From Robiginitomaculum sp. (GTDB lineage: Bacteria; Pseudomonadota; Alphaproteobacteria; Caulobacterales; Maricaulaceae), in the NCBI GenBank assembly GCA_027071965.1, contig JALSYJ010000213.1, forward strand, positions 1 through 10,597: a stretch of 10,597 nt of DNA. The letters are read 5' to 3'. The notes under the pieces are model-generated. The model saw nothing but the letters and a program-made list of their open reading frames with translations. It made no database searches and had not been told where the DNA came from. The position numbers and the translations under genes were made by a program. Positions 7,750 to 10,597 of the stretch are shown here, in pieces. Every line of letters starts with the position of its first letter. The stretch's first letter is position 1.

Positions 7750-9084
7750 TCAGACATCCCTTAGTGTTAGCTTCCATGGGGTTAACAACCCAGAAACCAT
7801 AATCATAAAATTATTCCTTGCTGGTGGATAAAGCGAATCTAAAACAAAAGTGGTCACTGCGAACGATATGATGGTTGCTATTATGGCTCCTGATGCGCCC
7901 CAAACTGGTATTAGTGCATAATTCACCATTATGTTAATAGCCGCTCCTATAACCGCTGCTATAAAAGAGTACTTGAACAACCCTTCATTAGTGATAAAAA
8001 GAAAGCGTGCAACTCCAAAATTTGTAAAAAGAAGCCTTACACTCAATAATGCCAATAAAACCCCAGCACCACGATAATCTTCCCCAAACATAAATACTAC
8101 CAACTTGGTTCCATACAAAAACAACGGCAGTGACACGGCGACGAAAACCAGAAACATTAGCCGGTACAAATTTTTCATCAATCTATAATAACTACCATCT
8201 TTCCTTCTCCTTCTGACAGTTACTTCCGGAGCAATGGAATTGCATATAACAACCGCCAGAAAGGAAAATGCCTCGATCATTCTCAAGGCTACGGAATACA
8301 ATCCCACTTCCTCCCGACCAAGCATGCTGCCTAGCATCACCTGATCGATTCTAGCTTGAATTATTATCGCTGCTCCAGATAATACAAGCGGCCATGACTG
8401 CGCCAACAACTCACTAGCGAGATGAATATTAAATCGCCATTTCAACAATCTTCTTTCTTTTCTGGAATAAAAAAAAACGAGAAAAACACCTAATAGAAAG
8501 CTGTCGAACACTATGGCAATGGCAAACGCCATTAACGGCGCATGCCACAAGACCAACGTTACCTTAACGAGGGAAGATATTAAAATTTGATACAATTGAG
8601 CCATAAAGAGGTATCGGCTAATAACCATGGCGCGAAAATACCATTCAATGATCGTTAATATCTGAAAAAAGTATGAGGACATTACGATAACGATCAGTGT
8701 CCTCTCCAGACTTTCTACACTCATGACCACAGCCGTAACAACCGCGCAAGATGACATCAACAAGGTTCCAAATAAGCGTAATACCGCGGCAGTTCCCAAT
8801 AACTCATGATGGCATTCAGGTTCAGGATTCCCGGCCATATCCCTTACGACTATTGATTCCATACCCAATGTAGCCAAAGGAACAAACAACCCAACGAAGG
8901 CTACTGCATAACTCAGCGCCCCATAACGTTCAGGTCCTAGATATCGCGCTATCACAACGCCGACCACAAGCCCCATGGCCATTTGGAAAAACTTCCCTAG
9001 CATCAACCATGAGGTATTTACTACATACTTTCTTAATAAAGGGCCGAGCCTTAATACAGACTTCTTATTGCGGATTTCATTCAT
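7750..9084 (-). CDS. Wzx-like oligosaccharide flippase (MOP superfamily)
   Basis: A 444-residue, very hydrophobic protein with many membrane segments, of the size usual for Wzx flippases, which carry undecaprenyl-diphosphate-linked repeat units from the cytoplasmic to the periplasmic leaflet. Family features: LGKFFQMAMGLVVGVVIARYLGPERYGALSYA (starting at 29), LGMESIVVRDMA (73-84), a helix with IEWYFRAM (146-153), the second-half element ARIDQVMLGSMLGREEVGLYS (244-264), and the terminal helices around KYSFIAAVIGAAINIMVNYALIPVWGASGAIIAT (371-404). The cytoplasmic basic stretch RRRRKDG (291-297) sits between the two halves. GGAGG lies 7 bases before ATG, making the start firm. It is the first gene after the gap below gmd. 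Specificity cannot be read from sequence; Wzx proteins vary widely. A gene name such as wzx fits by function, but is not given because the cluster is unnamed. Confidence 0.92.
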   Translation of the reverse strand: MNEIRNKKSVLRLGPLLRKYVVNTSWLMLGKFFQMAMGLVVGVVIARYLGPERYGALSYAVAFVGLFVPLATLGMESIVVRDMAGNPEPECHHELLGTAAVLRLFGTLLMSSCAVVTAVVMSVESLERTLIVIVMSSYFFQILTIIEWYFRAMVISRYLFMAQLYQILISSLVKVTLVLWHAPLMAFAIAIVFDSFLLGVFLVFFYSRKERRLLKWRFNIHLASELLAQSWPLVLSGAAIIIQARIDQVMLGSMLGREEVGLYSVALRMIEAFSFLAVVICNSIAPEVTVRRRRKDGSYYRLMKNLYRLMFLVFVAVSLPLFLYGTKLVVFMFGEDYRGAGVLLALLSVRLLFTNFGVARFLFITNEGLFKYSFIAAVIGAAINIMVNYALIPVWGASGAIIATIISFAVTTFVLDSLYPPARNNFMIMVSGLLTPWKLTLRDV

Positions 9085-9432
9085 CCCTGTTCCTCCACCC
9101 TACATAACGCAATAATTTCCCACGAATTGAATGCACCCTCCTCCCGTTCCATTTCTTTGATGTTCCATGGGTAAATTTTCGACAACTCGACTGATATTTT
9201 GCTGATTTATAAATACAAGGACCTATAGCTTCATAAGTAGGTGGACGCCATTGTCGCGTAAGATTCCATTTATGTTTCCAGAGGCTAAGTTCTTAATGAA
9301 TGTAGGGTTCATAATATTACGCCAACCGAAATTATCATCCCCTTGGCCTAAAGACCGCCGATTTCCATCATTAGATTTATATGCTCCTAATCCTGATTTT
9401 CTTATTTCTTCCATTCTTTTCTTGGCTACCAA
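9077..9432 (-). other. Gap between gmd and flippase, possibly a decayed gene
   Basis: This is the only long stretch without a recognised gene. Two minus-strand frames are open in it. One begins at TTG 9432, nine bases after gmd ends, and runs 69 codons to 9223. The other is open from 9292 to a stop at 9077-9079, 71 codons without a usable early start, ending 8 bases inside the flippase start much as other gene junctions here do. Its C-terminal part is basic and rich in Trp and Arg (for example IRGKLLRYVGWRNRDE). The two overlap and would join through one frameshift. I recognise neither, and a 70-codon plus-strand frame also covers part of the area, so chance is a real alternative. No clear promoter, tRNA or insertion sequence is seen. 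Confidence 0.3.
9092..9096 (-). promoter_or_regulatory. Strong Shine-Dalgarno site of the flippase gene
   Basis: GGAGG on the minus strand, 7 bases before the flippase ATG. It is the best ribosome site in the part of the cluster below gmd. Confidence 0.85.
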
Positions 9433-9435
9433 GAA
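9419..9435 (-). repeat. Small inverted repeat just after gmd
   Basis: TTCTTGG and CCAAGAA form a perfect 7-base stem around a 3-base loop, starting 5 bases past the gmd stop. There is no T-run after it on either strand, so it is not a standard intrinsic terminator. It could slow transcription, protect the gmd end of the mRNA, or mean nothing. Confidence 0.4.
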
Positions 9436-9440
9436 GAAAT

Positions 9441-10523
9441 TTATTCATGACAATCAAGGGTAGAATAGCCATGCGTCTTCAGAAGTTCGTCACGTTCGGC
9501 CTCTTTTAAATCTTCACGAACCATCTCGGCCACAAGCTCATTGAATGTTGTGCGCGGCTTCCATCCAAGCTTTTCACGTGCCTTACTAGCATCTCCCAAC
9601 AGCGTTTCCACTTCGGTAGGTCGGAAGTAGCGAGGATCTACCTCGATTATGGGAGAAGCAGAATCCAGGTAGCCTTTTTCGTTCACGCCCTTCCCTTCCC
9701 AGCGGATCTCCATGCCCAGTTCTTCTGCGGCGACGTTGACAAAATCGCGCACGCTGTACTGCTGGCCGGTGGCGATGACAAAGTCCTCCGGCTCATCCTG
9801 TTGCAGCATGAGCCACTGCATCTCCACATAGTCGCGGGCGTGACCCCAGTCGCGCCTGGCGTCCAAGTTCCCCAGATAGAGCTTGTCTTGTAAGCCCAGC
9901 TTGATGCGCGCAAGTGCCCGGGTGATCTTGCGGGTGACGAAGGTTTCTCCTCGGATCGGTGATTCGTGGTTGAAGAGAATGCCGTTACAAGCGTACATCC
10001 CATAGGCTTCTCGATAGTTCACAGTGATCCAGTAGGCGTAGAGCTTCGCTACAGCATAGGGCGAACGCGGGTAGAAGGGCGTATTCTCGTTTTGTGGTAT
10101 CTCTTGGACCTTGCCATACAGTTCTGAGGTTGAAGCCTGGTAGAAGCGGGTCTTCTTCTCCAGCCCCAGGATGCGGATGGCTTCCAGCACTCGCAGGGTT
10201 CCGAGGGCATCGGAGTTGGCGGTGTATTCGGGCTCCTCGAAGGAGACGGCTACATGGCTCTGGGCGGCCAGGTTATAGATCTCGTCGGGCTGAACCTGCT
10301 GGATGATGCGCATGAGGCTGGAGGAATCGGTCATGTCGCCATGATGGAGGAAGAAGCGAACATTCTCTTCATGGGGATCACGGTACAGGTGATCGATGCG
10401 ATCGGTGTTGAACAGGGAGGTTCGGCGCTTGATGCCGTGGACTTCGTAGCCCTTGTCCAACAGGAACTCGGCGAGATAGGCGCCATCCTGTCCGGTGATG
10501 CCCGTGATGAGTGCCTTTTTCAT
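9441..10523 (-). CDS. gmd: GDP-mannose 4,6-dehydratase
   Basis: A complete 360-residue Gmd. It converts GDP-D-mannose to GDP-4-keto-6-deoxy-D-mannose using bound NADP, the first step toward GDP-L-fucose, GDP-rhamnose or GDP-perosamine. Short-chain dehydrogenase features: nucleotide loop TGITGQDGAYLAE (7-19), family-specific RRTSLFNTDRIDHLY (33-47), NLAAQSHVAVSFEEP (84-98), catalytic STSELYG with T132 and E134, and YAVAK with Y156 and K160, the same numbering as I recall for the Escherichia coli enzyme. GETFVTRKITRAL (192-204) and RDWGHARDYVE (224-234) close the active site. The usual ESPRRGE reads ESPIRGE here, with Ile190. ATG at 10523 is firm: AGGAG lies 8 bases before it, the protein starts directly at the Rossmann strand, and it overlaps the fucose synthase stop by 4 bases; upstream frame to 10556 is only the fcl overlap. 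Confidence 0.97.
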   Translation of the reverse strand: MKKALITGITGQDGAYLAEFLLDKGYEVHGIKRRTSLFNTDRIDHLYRDPHEENVRFFLHHGDMTDSSSLMRIIQQVQPDEIYNLAAQSHVAVSFEEPEYTANSDALGTLRVLEAIRILGLEKKTRFYQASTSELYGKVQEIPQNENTPFYPRSPYAVAKLYAYWITVNYREAYGMYACNGILFNHESPIRGETFVTRKITRALARIKLGLQDKLYLGNLDARRDWGHARDYVEMQWLMLQQDEPEDFVIATGQQYSVRDFVNVAAEELGMEIRWEGKGVNEKGYLDSASPIIEVDPRYFRPTEVETLLGDASKAREKLGWKPRTTFNELVAEMVREDLKEAERDELLKTHGYSTLDCHE

Positions 10524-10597
10524 CCTCTCAACTCCTGTTGATGTTCCAGGAACCACTTATAGGTTTGTCGCAGTCCCTCTCTCAGATCGATACGGGC
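10520..10597 (-). CDS. fcl: GDP-L-fucose synthase, C-terminal end only
   Basis: Only the last 25 codons and the stop are in the window. They read ARIDLREGLRQTYKWFLEH and then QQELRG, which matches the typical end of GDP-L-fucose synthase (Fcl/WcaG), where a 'xxLxxGLxxTYxWFLEx' helix closes the protein. That enzyme epimerises and reduces the product of Gmd to GDP-L-fucose. The TGA overlaps the gmd ATG as ATGA, a standard coupled junction, and fcl beside gmd is a very common pairing. The identification rests on this short tail plus the neighbour; another NAD-dependent epimerase of the same family is possible. The order here is fcl first, gmd second in transcription. Confidence 0.75.
   Translation of the reverse strand, partial: ARIDLREGLRQTYKWFLEHQQELRG
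10532..10536 (-). promoter_or_regulatory. Shine-Dalgarno site deciding the gmd start
   Basis: AGGAG on the minus strand, 8 bases before ATG 10523 and within the last codons of fcl. It supports this start over an upstream one at 10556. Confidence 0.8.

Noticed and set aside
9419..9435. Hairpin after gmd as an intrinsic terminator
   Set aside because: The 7-base stem is not G+C-rich and no run of T follows it on either strand, so it is listed only as an inverted repeat.
9251..9463. Plus-strand frame of 70 codons over the gmd/flippase gap
   Set aside because: It runs into the gmd end on the opposite strand, has no clear ribosome site and no recognisable motif; likely chance in AT-rich DNA.
1..10597. 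CRISPR array, tRNA, rRNA, phage or insertion-sequence genes
   Set aside because: No regularly spaced repeats, no recognisable RNA gene and no transposase or integrase motifs were seen.

Overview
This is a polysaccharide-assembly (O-antigen, capsule or exopolysaccharide) gene cluster from a bacterium, most likely a Gram-negative one and plausibly a member of the Pseudomonadota. That placement rests only on the gene set and the protein style (GDP-fucose pathway genes, a Wzx-type flippase, FkbM and DUF268 proteins); no taxonomic marker is present. Every supported gene lies on the minus strand, so the cluster is transcribed from right to left and both ends are cut by the window.

From right to left in transcription order: the last 25 codons of a GDP-L-fucose synthase (fcl/wcaG) overlap by 4 bases a complete GDP-mannose 4,6-dehydratase (gmd). 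Next comes the only real gap, about 356 bases, AT-rich, holding a small hairpin and two open but unrecognised frames that may be a decayed gene. Then follow, almost without spacing, a Wzx-like flippase, a DUF268 protein with a methyltransferase-like fold, an FkbM-family methyltransferase, a 420-residue protein with an N-terminal cysteine-rich (zinc-ribbon-like) segment and a C-terminal glycosyltransferase-like segment, an AsnB-type amidotransferase, an HlpA-like GT-A glycosyltransferase, a class I SAM methyltransferase with its own N-terminal Cys cluster, and finally a GT4 glycosyltransferase that runs off the left edge. The GT4 gene appears to start at TTG and is intact for 379 codons.

Together these genes suggest this picture: fcl and gmd supply GDP-L-fucose (or the GDP-4-keto-6-deoxymannose precursor of another deoxysugar). 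The two clear glycosyltransferases, and possibly the 420-residue protein, build a repeat unit. The methyltransferases and the amidotransferase decorate or modify sugars, and the flippase moves the lipid-linked unit across the inner membrane. No polymerase (Wzy), ligase, chain-length regulator or initiating sugar-phosphate transferase is visible.

Base composition is mosaic. Hand counts of single 60-base lines give 39/60 G+C inside the GT4 gene and 36/60 inside gmd, but 19/60 inside the Cys-cluster methyltransferase and 17/60 inside the FkbM gene. This fits a cluster assembled from pieces of different origin. The least understood items are the 420-residue protein, the DUF268 protein and the gap after gmd.
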